A stretch of 64,000 nucleotides of DNA from Paratinospora sagittata (Eukaryota; Streptophyta; Magnoliopsida; Ranunculales; Menispermaceae), in the NCBI GenBank assembly GCA_035771175.1, contig CM069597.1, forward strand, positions 10,699,001-10,763,000. Direction: 5' to 3'. The notes beneath the pieces were generated by a model that searched no databases, was not told the DNA's origin, and was given only the letters and a program-made list of their open reading frames with translations. The position numbers and the translations under genes are program-made. Positions 1 to 12,403 of this stretch are shown one piece after another; the first letter of the stretch is position 1; each line of letters begins with the position of its first letter.

Positions 1-301
1 AAGTGAGACAACTCTGACTCTCGATGCTCCTTGGCTGCAGTGTAAAATAGTTGGATTAATGTAGCATTATCCTTAAACTTTGATTTTAGGTTTTGACTAA
101 GGTGTTAAATGCATAATCCATGATATGTACTTGAAAACACTTTCAAAATGCCTCTTTTAATGCTCTTGTTCCTATCTGAAATAAATACTTGCCCCTCGAC
201 ATCCCCTATTACATCTTTAAGCTTCAGAAGAAACCATTCCCATGAAGCATCATTTTCATAATCCCCTATGCCAAATGCAATGAAAAATATTTGGTTGTTT
301 C
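1..301 (-). pseudogene. MULE transposase fragment (second catalytic Asp region), piece 3 of 3
   Basis: Reading from 301 down to 1, the translation is typical of the MULE domain of Mutator-like transposases: FFIAFGIGDYEND, then SWEWFLLKLK, then VFISDRNKSI, which carries the second catalytic Asp (SDR), then YHGLCI. A TAA replaces the Tyr expected before the HLSQNLKSKFKD segment, so the frame is broken at about position 105; the same frame then runs on to the window edge. It joins piece 2 (3286-3809) directly if the solo LTR 302-3285 and one copy of its 5-bp duplication GTTTC are removed. It is a decayed gene. The rest of the C-terminus (SWIM finger) lies outside the window. Confidence 0.85.
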
Positions 302-1026
302 TGTGACGCCCCAAAAATTATTTCATTTAGCCCATAACCCAATTGCATTTTGCCCAAACTCTATGTGTTGTCTTGATATGTTTGGTGTTTGTTTGATGGT
401 TGTTTAATGTTTGTATAGTTGATGCTTGATAATGTATATAAATATGTGTATCATAAATTGTATATGGGTCATGTTAAATTAAAGTATAATGCATATGTTA
501 TTATTTATGCATGGACCCATTAAACCATGAATTGATATGGGTTAGGATTGATTGAATAAAAGGATAAATGAGAATGAAAATTTGGTGTATTAAATGGATT
601 GAACATTTAAAATACATGGAAGCATGAGATTGGTTAAAACACATGTGGTTGGTATGGGTAGTATGAGACCAACACATGTGAAGGTTGGTGCATGAAAGTG
701 GACAAGTGTCCCATGCCCACTTCTCTAATCCAAGAATGTGCTAGAAAGTGAGATGAGTGGAGGAGAGAATCCAAGAATGTGCTAGAAAGTGAGGTGAGTG
801 GAGGAGGGAATCAAGGAAGTGCTAGAAAGAGGTTAGTGGAGAGAAAGGAAAAAAGAAGAGAAAGAAAAGAAGAGAAAGGAAAGAAGAAGAGAAAGAAGGA
901 GGGAGTTGCATGAGTAAGATCTCTGCGACATTTTCATCAAAGAGCGGGATCTTTGCGATAAATGGTCAGATTGAGCTCAAAATTTGTCAGCAATTTCGTA
1001 GCTTATGGTTATTCATTCTGGTCGGT

Positions 1027-1331
1027 GGAGATCTTGATCAGAGGTTTTGCCTAAGAGATCTAACCTCTCAAACAAAGCTGGTCGGAAAGTCTGGATTTCT
1101 CGCGCCATTTCGGTCAAACTTCTAGATCTCTTTAATCTACCGTTGGATGGATATACAATTTGGGTACGTAGTGTAAAACTGATATTTCTGCATTCAGCAC
1201 GGTGGAGATCTTGTTTAGACATTTTGTCTGAGAGATCTAACCTCTGAAACAAAGCTGGTCGGAAATTCTGGATTTCTCGTGCCGTTTCGCTCAAACTTAT
1301 AGATCTCCTCAATCTACCGTGGATGGATATA
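1027..1331 (+). repeat. Degenerate tandem duplication inside solo LTR A, period ~177 bp
   Basis: A block starting GGAGATCTTG and running through the AAACAAAGCTGGTCGGAAA and GGATTTCTCG motifs to CTACCGT.GGATGGATAT occurs at 1027 and again at 1204. A third partial start is near 1376. The same duplication is present in the inverted LTR at about 5765-6090, so it predates both insertions. The short ORFs here on both strands are shadows of this repeat. Confidence 0.75.
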
Positions 1332-2463
1332 AAATTTGGGTATGTAGTTTATAACTGATACTTATGTATTCTCAACGGTGGAGATGTTTATTTGTTTAGT
1401 ATTTTGTGTGATATAGTCATCTGAGTTTGAGTATTTGCAGCTGGAAAGGAGAAATTGTCTGATTAGAGACTTGTTCATCAAAGATACTTATCTTTTTGGT
1501 CCACCGTTGGATTGGGCTGATATTTGGACAGAAGGTTTGTTTCTTCACATACTTCAATCTGTACGGTTGATTTTGTGATTACATATTGCTGTTGGTAGAT
1601 TGATACATCTGAACAGAATACTAAATGAAGAATTGGTAGGGTTGCTTGTATTAGACCTAAATTGAGAATATGAACTTAGACCTTTCCAAATAGCTTGCAT
1701 ATCAACTATGTTGACCTAGTTGTCATTGTTGATGAAACCATGATGCAAAATCAGTGATATACATGGCTGAACATGGGGACCTAGTGTAAATCGGCAATAT
1801 GGCCTAAGTATGGAAATTTTCATATTTTAGGGATTTTGATGCTTTTGGCCTAAAATCATTGAATTGATGCAACTTATGTTTAATTAAGCATGATTAGAGT
1901 TGATTATGCTACTGATTTGGTGGTTGTGACCATATCATGGGTTAGGCCTACTTGTGATCAAGTGACCCAATTTGGGCATTTTTATGCCTAAGGAATTGAA
2001 AATCAGTATTTTTGATTAATAGAATGGTTTATGTATGAGAACTATGCATTAGAGGCCTAAGTCATGTGATTTGAGTTGAATGATGGGATTAGATGGGATT
2101 TAGGCCTATTGTTTATATGTGGGCTGATTTAGGGTTGATGTGTAATGTCTATGTGATTGAACATAGAAATTGATGTATGGTAGGATATTGATGTATGTTT
2201 CAGGATCTTGATTGGGTTGATTCGGTTTGGTGGTCGTGTGTGGTTAAATACTCTCGCGAGGCTTGGTTGTGAGTAGACTTCATTTATGATTATATCTTTT
2301 ATGTCATCATATCACTTATATATTGTATGTTGAAAGCATGAATGTGTTCTAATGTTTTGAATGATGCATTGATTTGAGAAAACCTTATGACTTTGGTTGG
2401 GCCCATCTATCTGGCTAATAGGGGGACTTAACCTTGTCATAGGAGGGTTTTAGGAAAGGAAGA

Positions 2464-2567
2464 GATTGGGGTCAACGGTACGGTGAAATAGACGTGCACT
2501 AGTAACCCAAAATAAACATGATTGGGATCAACGGTACGGTGAAATAGACGTGCACTAGTAACCCAAT
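2464..2567 (+). repeat. 56-bp tandem duplication in solo LTR A
   Basis: Two copies of a unit containing TCAACGGTACGGTGAAATAG and GACGTGCACTAGTAACCCAA start 56 bp apart (TCAACGG at 2472 and 2528). The inverted copy of the LTR has the same pair near 4531-4640. It is a family character of this LTR, not a new event. Confidence 0.8.
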
Positions 2568-3285
2568 GCATGTGGAATGTGGATCCAAATTGATAAGCTT
2601 TTACTTGCATCGAACTTATTATAAATGTTTGATATCTATATGTTATGAGCTTTTAATCATGCTACACATTGACATGCATACATGATATTTATTGATGAGT
2701 ACTGATAGCATATTTGAATTCTATTCACTGGGCACCGTTGGCTTACCCTCATTTTCCTCTTTCAGGTCCTTCTGTCCTGAATAAGGGCAAAGGAGTAGTT
2801 ATACCTTGAGGGTCTTGCCTGCGAGAGAATCCAAAGCCTCGATGTGAGTTGAGAGACATTTTGATTGAATTGTGTTTTAAATTATGAAGTATTATATTTT
2901 GGATTATGTAATTATAATACTTACCACATTGTAGTATGGGTGAGTTGGGACTTGTTGGATAGACCATGTGGGCATATGACGGTTTTTATTTGTACCCACA
3001 ATTTTGGACTTTATGTGTATGTCAATTTCAATGGACTGTAGGGATTATGATTTTATTTATGGATCATTTTTATGGACTATCTCTTGTCTTGGATGATTAA
3101 TACGGTGGGTAATTTTGTTTAGTACCTTTTGATATTATGTCGTTGTTTGAGATAAGGCTCGTAGGGTCTCAACCACCTCACGGGAGTTGAGGAGTGGTCG
3201 GAGATGCCTACGCCGGGCGTCCTGTCCTGGCATTCCGCACGCCATTCCCTGAGGGGTTGGTGGTCCAGGATGCGGGGTCGCCACA

Positions 3286-3809
3286 GTTTCCATCCATAGA
3301 TGCTACAACGAACAAAGTCCCTAAGTATTTTGCCTTCAAGAACATGCCATCAACTGCAATTACAGGGTGAATACTACTACGAAACCCCTCTAATACATCT
3401 ACTGATAGACATAAATAAATACTTGAAGCGATTGTCATCATCAACGTCTATCTGTGTCATTGAACCAGTATTTTTAAATTCCAAGGTTGCACAATATGCA
3501 GGTAATATTTTGTATGATTCCTCTGGTGTACCACGTAATGTCTGGAATGCACTCTCTCATGCTCTCCATGCCTTATGATAACTAATATTAATCTCGAACT
3601 CCTTACGTATATCTTGAGCAATGTCATTTGCCCTATAAATGCGTCCTACCCCTTCGTATTTAGATTTGATGCACTCGCCAATCAACCAACTACTTGCTTG
3701 TCTATGATCGTGGTGAATTACATCCAAAGAACATGAATGAGTATGATTGATTTTTGTTACTTGCCAATAACTTGAGTTAGACAGTTTCATTACCTTCACT
3801 CGCCAACTG
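3286..3809 (-). pseudogene. MULE transposase fragment (DNA-binding region and first catalytic Asp), piece 2 of 3
   Basis: From 3809 downward the protein reads WRVKVMKLSNSSYWQVTK, then H-x-H-x-C (HTHSC), the typical MuDR-type DNA-binding region, then KEFEINISYHKAWRA. A TGA follows at about 3557 where families have RAKE/RARE. Beyond it come TPEESYKILPAY and, after a frame shift near 3444, HPVIAVDGMFLKAKYLGTL, whose VDG holds the first catalytic Asp of the DDE triad. So at least one nonsense change and one indel separate domains that are otherwise in correct order. The piece is bounded by the two solo LTRs and joins pieces 1 and 3 through their target duplications. Confidence 0.85.
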
Positions 3810-6757
3810 TGTGGCGACCCTGCGCCCCGGACCACCAACCCTTCAGGGAATGGCGTGCGGAATGCCGGGACGGGAAGCCCGACGTAGGCATCTCTGACCA
3901 CTCCTCAACTCCCCTGAGGTGGTTGAGACCCCACGAGCCTTATCTCAAACAACGACATAATATCAAAAGGTACTAAACAAAATTACCCACCGTATTAATC
4001 ATCCAAGACAAGAGATAGTCCATAAAAATGATCCATAAATAAAATCATAATCTCTACAGTCCATTAAAATTGACATACACATAAAGTCCAAAATTGTGGG
4101 TACAAATAAAAACCGTCATATGCCCACATGGTCTATCCAACAAGTCCCAACTCACCCATACTACAATGTGGTAAGTATTATAATTACATAATCCAAAATA
4201 TAATACTTCATAATTTAAAACACAATTCAATCAAAATGCCTCTTAACTCACATCGAGGCTTTGGATTCTCTCGCTGGCAAGGCCCTCAAGGTATAACTAC
4301 TCATTTGCCCTTATTCGGGACAGAAGGACCTCAAAGAGGAAAATGAGGGTGAGCCAACGGTGCCCAGTGAATAGAATTCAAATATGCTATCAGTACTCAT
4401 CAATAAATATCATGTATGCATGTCAATGTGTAGCATGATTAAAAGCTCATAACATATAGATATCAAGCATTTATAATAAATTCGATGCAAGTAAAAGCTT
4501 ATCAACTTGGATCCACATTCCACATGCATTGGGTTACTAGTGCACGTCTATTTCACCGTACCGTTGACCCCAATCATGTTTATTTGGGTTACTAGTACAC
4601 GTCTATTTCACCGTGCCGTTGACCCCAATCATTTCCTTTCCTAAAACCCTCCTATGACAATGTTAAGTCCCCCTATTAGCCAGATAGATGGGCCCAACCA
4701 AAGTCATAAGGTTTTCTCAAATCAATGCATCATTCAAAACATTAGAACACATTCATGCTTTCAACATACAATATATATATAAGTGATATGATGACATAAA
4801 AGATATAATCATAAATGAAGTCTACTCACAACCAAGCCTCGCGGGAGTATTTAACCACACACGACCACCAAACCGAATCAACCCAATCAAGATCCTGAAA
4901 CATACATCAATATCCTACCATACATCAATTTCTATGTTCAATCACATAGACATTACACATCATCCCTAAATCAACCCACATATAAATAATAGGCCTAAAT
5001 TCCATCTAATCCCATCATTCAACTCAAATCACATGACTTAGGCCTCTAATGCATAGTTCTCATTCATAAACCATTCTATTAATCAAAAATACTGATTTTC
5101 AATTCCTTAGGCATAAACATGCCCAAATTGGGTCACTTGATCACAAGTAGGCCTAACCCATGATATGGTCACAACCACCAAATCAGTAGCATAATCAACT
5201 ATAATCATGCTTAATTAAACATAAGTTGCATCAATTCAATGATTCTAGGCCAAAAGCATCAAAAGCCCTAAAATATGAAATTTTCCATACTTAGGCCATA
5301 TTGTCGATTTACACTAGGTCACCATGTTCAGCCATGTATATCACTGATTTTGCATCATGGGTTCATCAACAATGGCAACTAGGTCAACATAGTTGACATG
5401 CAAGCTATTTGGAAAGGTCTAAGTTCATATTCTAAATTTAGGTCTAATACAAGCAACCCTACCAATTCTTCATTTACTATTCTGTTCATATGTATCAATA
5501 TACCAACAGAAATACGTAATCACAAAATCAACCGTACAGATTGAAGTATGTGAAGATACAAACCTTCTGTCCAAATATCAGCCCAATCCAACGGTGGACC
5601 GAAAAGATAGTATATTTGATGAACAAGTCTCTAATCAGACAATTTCTCCTTTCCTGCTGCAAATACTCAAACTCAGATGACTATATCACACAAAATACTT
5701 AACAAATACACATCTTCACCGTTCAGAATACAAAAATATCATTATGAACTACATACCCAAATTTGATATCCATCCAACGGTAGATTTAGGAGATCTACAA
5801 GTTTGAGTGAAACACCACGAGAAATCCAGAATCTCCGACCAGCTTTGTTTCAGAGGTTAGATCTCTCAGAAGAAACCCTAAATCAAGATCACCACCGTTC
5901 AGAATGCATAACTATAAGTTGTACACGACATACCCAAATTTTATATCCATCCAATGGTAGATTAAGGAGATCTAGAAGTTTGAGGAAAACGGCGCGAGAA
6001 ATCCAGACTTTCCGACTAGCTTTGTTTGAGAGGTTATATCTCTTAGAAGAAACCTCTGATCAAGATCTCCACCGACCAGAATGCATAACCATAAGCTACG
6101 AACGTGCTGACAAAGGTTGAGCTCAATCTGACCATATATTCTAAAGATCCACCTCTTTGATGAAAATGTCGCAGGGATCTTCCTCCTGCAACTCTCTCCT
6201 TCTTTCTCTTCTTCTTTCCTTTCTCTTTTTTTCTTTCTCTTCTTCTTTCCTTTCTCTCCACTCACCTCTTTCTAGCACTTCCTTGATTCCCTCCTTGATT
6301 CTCTCCTTGATTCTCTCCACTCATTCTAGCACTTCCTTGAGGGCATGGGACACTTGTCCACTTTCATGCACCAACCTTCACATGTGTTGGTCTCATACTA
6401 CCCATACCAACCACATGTACTTTAACTAATTTCATACTTCCATGTATTTTAAATGTCAAATCCATTTAATACACCAAATTTTCATTTTTATTTATCCTTT
6501 TATTCAATCAATCCTAACTCATATCAATTCATGGTTTAATGAGCCCATGCATAAATAATAACATATGCATTATAATTTAATTTAACATGACCCATATACA
6601 ATTTATGATACACATATTTATATACATTATCAAGCATCAACTATACAAACATTAAACAACCATCAAACAAACACCAAACATATCAAGGTAACGCATAGAG
6701 TTTGGGCAAAGTGCAATTGAGTTATGGGCTAGATGAAATAATTTTCGGGGCGTCACA
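3810..6757 (-). mobile_element. Solo LTR B, ~2.95 kb, same family as solo LTR A, opposite orientation
   Basis: On the plus strand it runs from TGTGGCGACCC to GGGGCGTCACA. It is flanked by perfect 5-bp repeats AACTG (3805-3809 and 6758-6762). It matches 302-3285 in reverse complement along its whole length, including the 56-bp duplication and the ~177-bp duplication. Its different target duplication shows that it is an independent insertion, not an inversion of the first. It has no coding content. Confidence 0.88.
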
Positions 6758-7658
6758 AACTGCATCATTCATTCACACATTTTGCTATAAACAAAATAGT
6801 GGTTGATCGATCAACTTTGAACTCAAAGTATTTCTCATGGCGTACATGCATATGTGTTTTTGCAACTCTTTCTAATCACTGAACAACATATTTTTTTTGA
6901 TAGTTCCACTCGTTGAATCTGACTCTACGCACTACCCTTAGAAATAGGAATAGAGTTGTTATCGTCATCTTGGCCACCTAGTGACATGGTTTGATCATCT
7001 TCAAAGCCTTCTTTGTCCTCATCAAGGCCAATAACATTGTTATCGTCGATGATAACAATGTTAAAATCATTATCAGTATCATCTACACGTTGGGCATTAC
7101 CAACAAAAACATCCTCAGTGGCATGTAACGTTGTCTCTTGTAGAGTATTTACTAGCTAGACAGAAAAGTGCGCGGCCACAACATTACTTCTCATAGATTG
7201 GGTGTTTCCTTTAGATGATGGAAAATCACCATGGTCCTCTATACGATGTCCTTTGTCCCCTGTATAAAGTTGGTAGTGTGATGATTTCATGTAAAATTTT
7301 TTAGAAGATCTGAGAAATTCGGTGGTTCACCAATAATATTTATACATAAAGGAGTAACATTCTTAGGTTCCAAGTTGATTTTCAGGAAGATTTCCACATC
7401 CTTATCATCTTCTATACCTACTACCACAACTCCAAGTTGTGTTTTGTAGCCATATTTCATAATGATACGATGAATATATGGATCCAACTTCAACAAACCA
7501 TAAACCGCATCAAGAAGTGTCTCATAAGTGCAATATCTTGTAACCTCTAGTGTTTTACCAAGTTTACTAGTCACATAACATTTGTTGACTCTATCTTTTG
7601 CCCATTCTCCACCGTGCTCAATGAAGATGATCATTGTTCCTGTCATGGTGACAAACAT
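6758..7658 (-). pseudogene. MULE transposase N-terminal region, piece 1 of 3
   Basis: The first open stretch (7658-7287, starting at an ATG) encodes about 123 residues. They resemble the N-terminal PB1-like domain of plant MULE transposases: an FIEHGGEW start, a YCTYETLLDAVYGLLKLD segment, and a GIEDDKDVEIFL segment. Below it, to 6758, the same strand encodes an acidic Asp-rich linker. Then come the KHEKYFEF-type run and CVNE, which precede the WRVKV motif of piece 2. Stops interrupt this stretch (near 7158, 6921, 6886 and 6765). The start at 7658 is the first in-frame ATG and is plausible but unproven. Confidence 0.7.
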
Positions 7659-8034
7659 TAGTTGATGAATACATTGGTCATATCTCTATTATATACAATT
7701 GTATCTTTATTATAAAAAACTAATGTGCGATGTTTCAATCATATCGAAATACTATCATAATAGAGATATATCAGTAATATCAGCGTTGATAAATCAGTCA
7801 AAACGTTGTCACATAATATATGTATATATATCATCGATTCTCTATCACACAATATAGCTAAGATCGATGTATTGGTGATATCAAAATCGATATAATTTTA
7901 TTTTTTATCGTTTGATATAACTAATATGTTTATGATTATTATCTATTGGTAATATCAAAACTGATTTATCAGTCATAACACATATATAAACAAGACTGTT
8001 ATATTGGTAATATCAAAACTGATATATCGGTCAT

Positions 8035-8512
8035 GTTTCCGTCGCGGTATAAAGATATGAACGATACATCGGTGAAGTCAAAATCGATACAGTCATATCT
8101 CTATAACTAGATATGACTAATATATCGATAATATCAAAACTGATACATCGGTCATTTCTGTCGTGGAATATAGATATAACACTAGATATGACTGATATAT
8201 CGGTAATATCAGAATCCATACATCAGAATATAACACTAGATATGACTGATATATCAGTAATATCAGAACAGATACATCAGTCATTTCTGTCGCGGAATAA
8301 AGATATAACACTAGATATGATTGATATATCGATAATATTAGAACTGATACATCGGTTGTTTTTGTCACGAAATAAAGATATAACTAGATATGATTGATAT
8401 ATCAGTAATATTTGAACTGATACATTGGTCATTTCTGTCACAGAATAAAGATATAACTGGATATGACTAATATATCGATATTACCATAATTAATATATCA
8501 GTTGAGCGTCTA
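8035..8512. repeat. ~74-bp minisatellite upstream of the MULE transposase
   Basis: Units start with GATATGAYTRATATATCRRTAAT at 8110, 8185, 8239, 8314, 8387 and 8460, giving spacings of 75, 54, 75, 73 and 73 bp. One more diverged unit precedes them. Each unit also has CAGTCATTTCTGTCGCGGAATAAAGATATAAC or a variant of it. Looser copies of the ATATCGGT motif extend back to about 7690. Open frames on both strands here come from the near-multiple-of-three period. The position, directly upstream of the transposase, would suit a subterminal repeat zone of the Mutator-like element, but no terminal inverted repeat was identified. Confidence 0.85.
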
Positions 8513-11003
8513 CAACTCGAAAGCGATTATTGTGGTTTTGACATTTAATCGCTACGTTTAAGGAGGTTTAGCTTTGGATGCCGCTTTGTAATTTTTGACA
8601 AAAGCAAGTAGAATAACAAAGTTGAAGAAACAATAAACATTAAAAAGATTCAAACCTTCATTTTGTTTCAACGTGGATGGGTTCGGATTACTTTTGGATA
8701 CCATAAAAATACTTGCAAAAACTTTGTAATTCCAAGATTGTTTTACATTTTTAAAGTGAAGAAAATTGATTGTAGCCATTATAGATCGATTCTTTGTTAA
8801 GATGAACATTTAGCAATTAAAGCAAGTCGGTAGATGACGTTGTGGAATAAAGATGGATAGTTTGGAATTTAATAAGGGCATTTTAGACTTTTTACATGGC
8901 CAAACATGTCTAATATCAATTTACAACAAACATGTTGTTCTTGTAAAATAGTATTTTTAAGATGCTATTTTGGTAAATTTCCCATGAAACAAACTACACA
9001 AATGATGACATCATAAAATGTCCAAAATCAATTAATCAATCAAACCATATCTTGATAAATGAGATTTTCTTGATATAATATTTCTCGATATATAGCAAAA
9101 AGTTAACTGCTATAAACAAGTACAAATAATATTTTTAAAATAACTTGTAATTCGTTTACTCATTTAGTAACTAGTTGAATACAAAATTCACCATGAATTA
9201 GAGGGGACTATAAAACTTTACCAGTATGTATACTCGAGGAGGATTATGAAATTTTCACCATAGAATAGATTCAATAAGAGAACGAAAAACTAGCTAGTAA
9301 GCGCACAAATTCAAAATTCATTCTCTTATATAGCATAGTAGTTGACAATTTGCGCAAAATGAAAATTATATATTAATAAATCAATGAGATAGGGAATTTA
9401 CCAATATGACTGTTTATCCGTAGACTTTTCTGACTTTATAATTAAATAAAAAAGATAAATATTAATTATACAAATGGAGATCACGTAAATGTCAATAACG
9501 AAACTTGAACTCAGAACCTCTTGCAAAATCAAGGCTCTGATGCCATGTCAAAAACCCTTTAACCCAAAAACTATAATTGTTAGATAAAGCCTAATAATAT
9601 ATATCAAGCTATCATCAACACTCCCTACTTAAATATATTCATAGTGGGGGATAAGAATCAAATCTCATTAAAAACAATAAGAAATGTATATCCAGTAAGG
9701 GCCCTAGTACCTTTGTTTGAGGCCTCAACGTCCAATTTTGTAAGGCCTCGGTGTTAGAAATTATATTGTGGACCTCGTGTTCATGTTGTTAGTGGGGCTT
9801 CGGCTTCACTTCGGGCTCCAAGGCCCTTTGAGTAGGAGTGGCATGTCTGATGTGATCTCTCAAAATGTTTTTTTTTTTTTCAAATTCTAAAAAATTGATC
9901 ATGGCAGTACCCTTTTTATGTATTCCTATTTGAGTAAACCTTAAACTTGACTCATAAATATGTCCCGGCAAGAAAACTGTTTCTGCACATGTTATATCAC
10001 TCATGATCAAATTCAAACGATAGATTTAAAGATATAATAATTTGCAGAATAAATAATGCAAAATGGTCTTGAAAATTGTAATAATTAATTTCTTAAGGTT
10101 TCTCGTAATTTTTTAATCAACCCTGACATATGATTTTGAAAATCGTTTGATCAACCACTGCAAAAATTATAAAACCAACATTAATTGTTTTTCACAAAAT
10201 GAACAAATCAACATTTTTTATACAATTTCACTAATATGTAGGTGTAGGGGTTGGCCATGGTATATGCTCTCCATGGTCCTTTCGGTTTCATATGCGTCCC
10301 ACCGTCAAGTAACCTATTGGAGTCCCAGTATCATTTGACCACGTGTTGCTAAATATAAAATAATTATAGTAACTAGTGTGTAGGTTGTTTTTTTCTTTTT
10401 TTCCTCGTCTCGTCTTGTCATTCTTAGTCATTTAATTTACATGCACAAAATTATATATATTCATTGACTAATATGACTAAAATGACTAAAATGACATCGC
10501 ATCAAAATTAAAAAGTTTCCAAAAGGTTCAAGGTATTAACTACACCATTACTCTTTTAAGGTATTAATTACCACATTTCTCTTTTTTTTTTTTAATTATA
10601 TTAAAAAGTTGGATTACCTAACAAAAGATGGGTTAACAAAGGTTTCTTATTCTTACAAAAGATGGATTGCTTGGGTCTTGTAAAAGTGAATAAAAGGCTG
10701 CCTACTTCACGGTCATAGTCTACTAGGACTCCAATGACGTCTTCCCAAAAGCAAAAGCTAAAACTTCTAATTTTCACAAGAAAACAACTTCCTACACATC
10801 ACATTACACTTTGTCTACCTACTATATCTACACTAGTGCACCATTACAGTCCCCCCACCCATGGTTGAAGCCAACTCATTTGTCTAAAGGTAACAAAATC
10901 CCTTTCTTAGCCTACAAGATATGAGCCTACAAGATATGAGCCAATTCGTATGTCTTAACCATTAAAATCCCTTCTCTGTGATACCTTGCACTGTGCTTCT
11001 ACC
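8513..11003. other. AT-rich intergenic region and annexin upstream flank
   Basis: No convincing gene is visible. ORFs at 8558-8809 and 9789-10016 (minus) and 10147-10338 (plus) have no recognised motif. The last few hundred bases before 11004 hold CT-rich and AT-rich promoter-like sequence and a short duplicated phrase (AGCCTACAAGATATGAGCC, twice at about 10910-10942). No clear TATA box can be assigned. Confidence 0.6.
9510..9620. repeat. Possible retroelement remnant with degenerate Met-tRNA primer site
   Basis: GGCTCTGATGCCA at 9533-9545 is one base away from the complement of the tRNA-iMet primer site TGGTATCAGAGCC. TGTCAAAAACCC follows immediately, as an LTR edge would on the minus strand. 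The second LTR and coding sequence were not found, so this is only a suggestion. Confidence 0.3.
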
Positions 11004-12403
11004 ATGGCTAATTCCTTGAATTCTTCTTCTTCTTCTTCTTCTTCCAGGAAAAACTGCAAAAATGATTGCATTCAGATACACAACAAATGGGGTAGAACGA
11101 GCTGTTTGGTTCAAAATCTTGCTTATAGAACTAATCTTGAGAGGCAGCAGATCAGAGAAACGTATAAGGTTATGTATGGTGAAGACGTTATGGATCGCTT
11201 ACGGAGTACCGAAGTGAGCAATCAAAGAAATGAGGTTAGAGTTACAATTACCGAGTATTGATCAGTCACTTGAATGAATTGGTTCAATTCAAATACTTGG
11301 AACTTAATACTCTTTTTCTTTGGATAGATATACTACTCTCTTCTGTTTCTTTTGATGCTCAACCAACATGAACGCGATGCTTGGATTGCTAGAGAATCAT
11401 TCAAAAATGGAGAAACCAATTATAAGGCTCTCATTGAGATTTACTCTGGTAGAAAATCAAGCCATCTCCTGGTCATCCAACAAGCGTATCAAACAAAGTA
11501 TAGGAGGCAATTAGATCAAGACATCATCAATAGTGAGCCACCCCATCCCTATCAAAGGGTAAGTTTTTGTTTGATTTAATTTCAACTTAGATGATGAATT
11601 AGCACTCTAACGTCACTCTAATAAATGTGAATCATTTGGTATTTTAGATTCTAATTGCATTGGCAACATCGCACAAGTCACACCAGATGGACGTAAGCCG
11701 ACATGTAGCAAAATGTGATGCGAGGAGACTTTACGAAACAGGGGAAGGAAGAGGAGGAAGCATTGAAGAAGCTGTTGTTTTGGAGATTTTCAGCAAGAGG
11801 AGCATTCAACAACTCAGGCTAACATTCTCTACTTACAAACACATCTATGGACATAGTTATGCAAAGGTATTTAAATATACCATGAAACACCATGAAACTC
11901 ACATGAACAAATCCTTTATTGTGACCATAATTAGACAGAAAATTAACCATTTTCTTTTCTTCTGTTTATATGCAGTCACTAAAGAAGGAAACAAGTGGAG
12001 AATTTGAGGATGACCTTAGAGTTGTTGTCAAGTGCCTGTACACACCACCCAAGTACTATGCAGAGGTATATTTCAACAAAACCCAATTTCAGTCATCTAA
12101 TATTCTAGAAATAATTTCAAGTTGGAGGATCTCATTTGAACTTGATCACCATAACTATTCAATTTACTTCTCTGACTGATATTCTTTCAGATATTGCATT
12201 CATGCATTAAGGGAACATCAATGGATAAGACTGCGTTGGCACGTGTTCTGGTGAGTAGGGCAGAGATAGACATGGATGAGATTCAAAGGGTCTTCAAGAA
12301 AAAGTATGACAAGGAACTAAAAGACGCCATCTGCGAGAGCAATATTCCAGGTGGTGATTACAGAGATTTTCTTGTTGCCTTGGCAAGCATTCGCTCTCCT
12401 TGA
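11004..12403 (+). CDS. Annexin (plant D-type), five exons, about 327 aa
   Basis: Annexins are soluble proteins that bind acidic phospholipid membranes, often through calcium. Proposed exons are 11004-11234, 11328-11558, 11648-11866, 11976-12065 and 12191-12403. All are in phase 0 and give about 327 residues, the usual family size. Repeat landmarks follow in order: [23 protein letters not shown] (repeat I), HERDAW then [16 protein letters not shown] (II), [23 protein letters not shown] (III), and [20 protein letters not shown] ending [11 protein letters not shown] (IV). ATG 11004 begins MANS, followed by an eight-Ser run encoded by a (TTC)n tract at 11021-11045. The canonical G-x-G-T calcium loops are degenerate (WGRTS in repeat I, KGTSM in repeat IV), so calcium binding may be weak. 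Donors 2-4 and acceptors 3-5 are clear. Intron 1 is the weak point: donor GTTAGA after 11234, and acceptor at 11326-11327. Confidence 0.85.

Larger units (their letters stand above)
302..3285 (+). mobile_element. Solo LTR A, ~2.98 kb, Ty3-type, inserted in the MULE gene
   Basis: The unit begins TGTGACGCCCC and ends GGGGTCGCCACA, that is TG...CA with imperfect terminal inverted repeats. It is flanked by perfect 5-bp direct repeats GTTTC (297-301 and 3286-3290), the target duplication expected of an LTR retrotransposon. No gag-pol lies inside, so it is a solo LTR left by LTR-LTR recombination or, less likely, a very short non-autonomous unit. Near its 3' end (2728-2765) it has the CACTGGGC...CTTACCC block shared by the Ty3-type LTRs elsewhere in the window, which sets the orientation as plus. 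Its nearly full-length inverted partner is at 3810-6757. Confidence 0.88.

Noticed and set aside
2749..4346. Matching 72-aa ORFs at 2749-2967 (minus) and 4128-4346 (plus)
   Set aside because: They are the same LTR segment in the two inverted solo LTRs; no known protein.
5972..6429. Lys/Arg/Glu-rich minus ORFs and Leu/Ser-rich plus ORF
   Set aside because: Low-complexity purine/pyrimidine tract of solo LTR B.
8113..8397. Open frames on both strands with repeated ISVISE/HQSFLS-type motifs
   Set aside because: They arise from the ~74-bp minisatellite; no start context or homology.
9789..10016. 75-aa minus-strand ORF
   Set aside because: No domain, includes a poly-Lys stretch from an A/T run; not supported as a gene.
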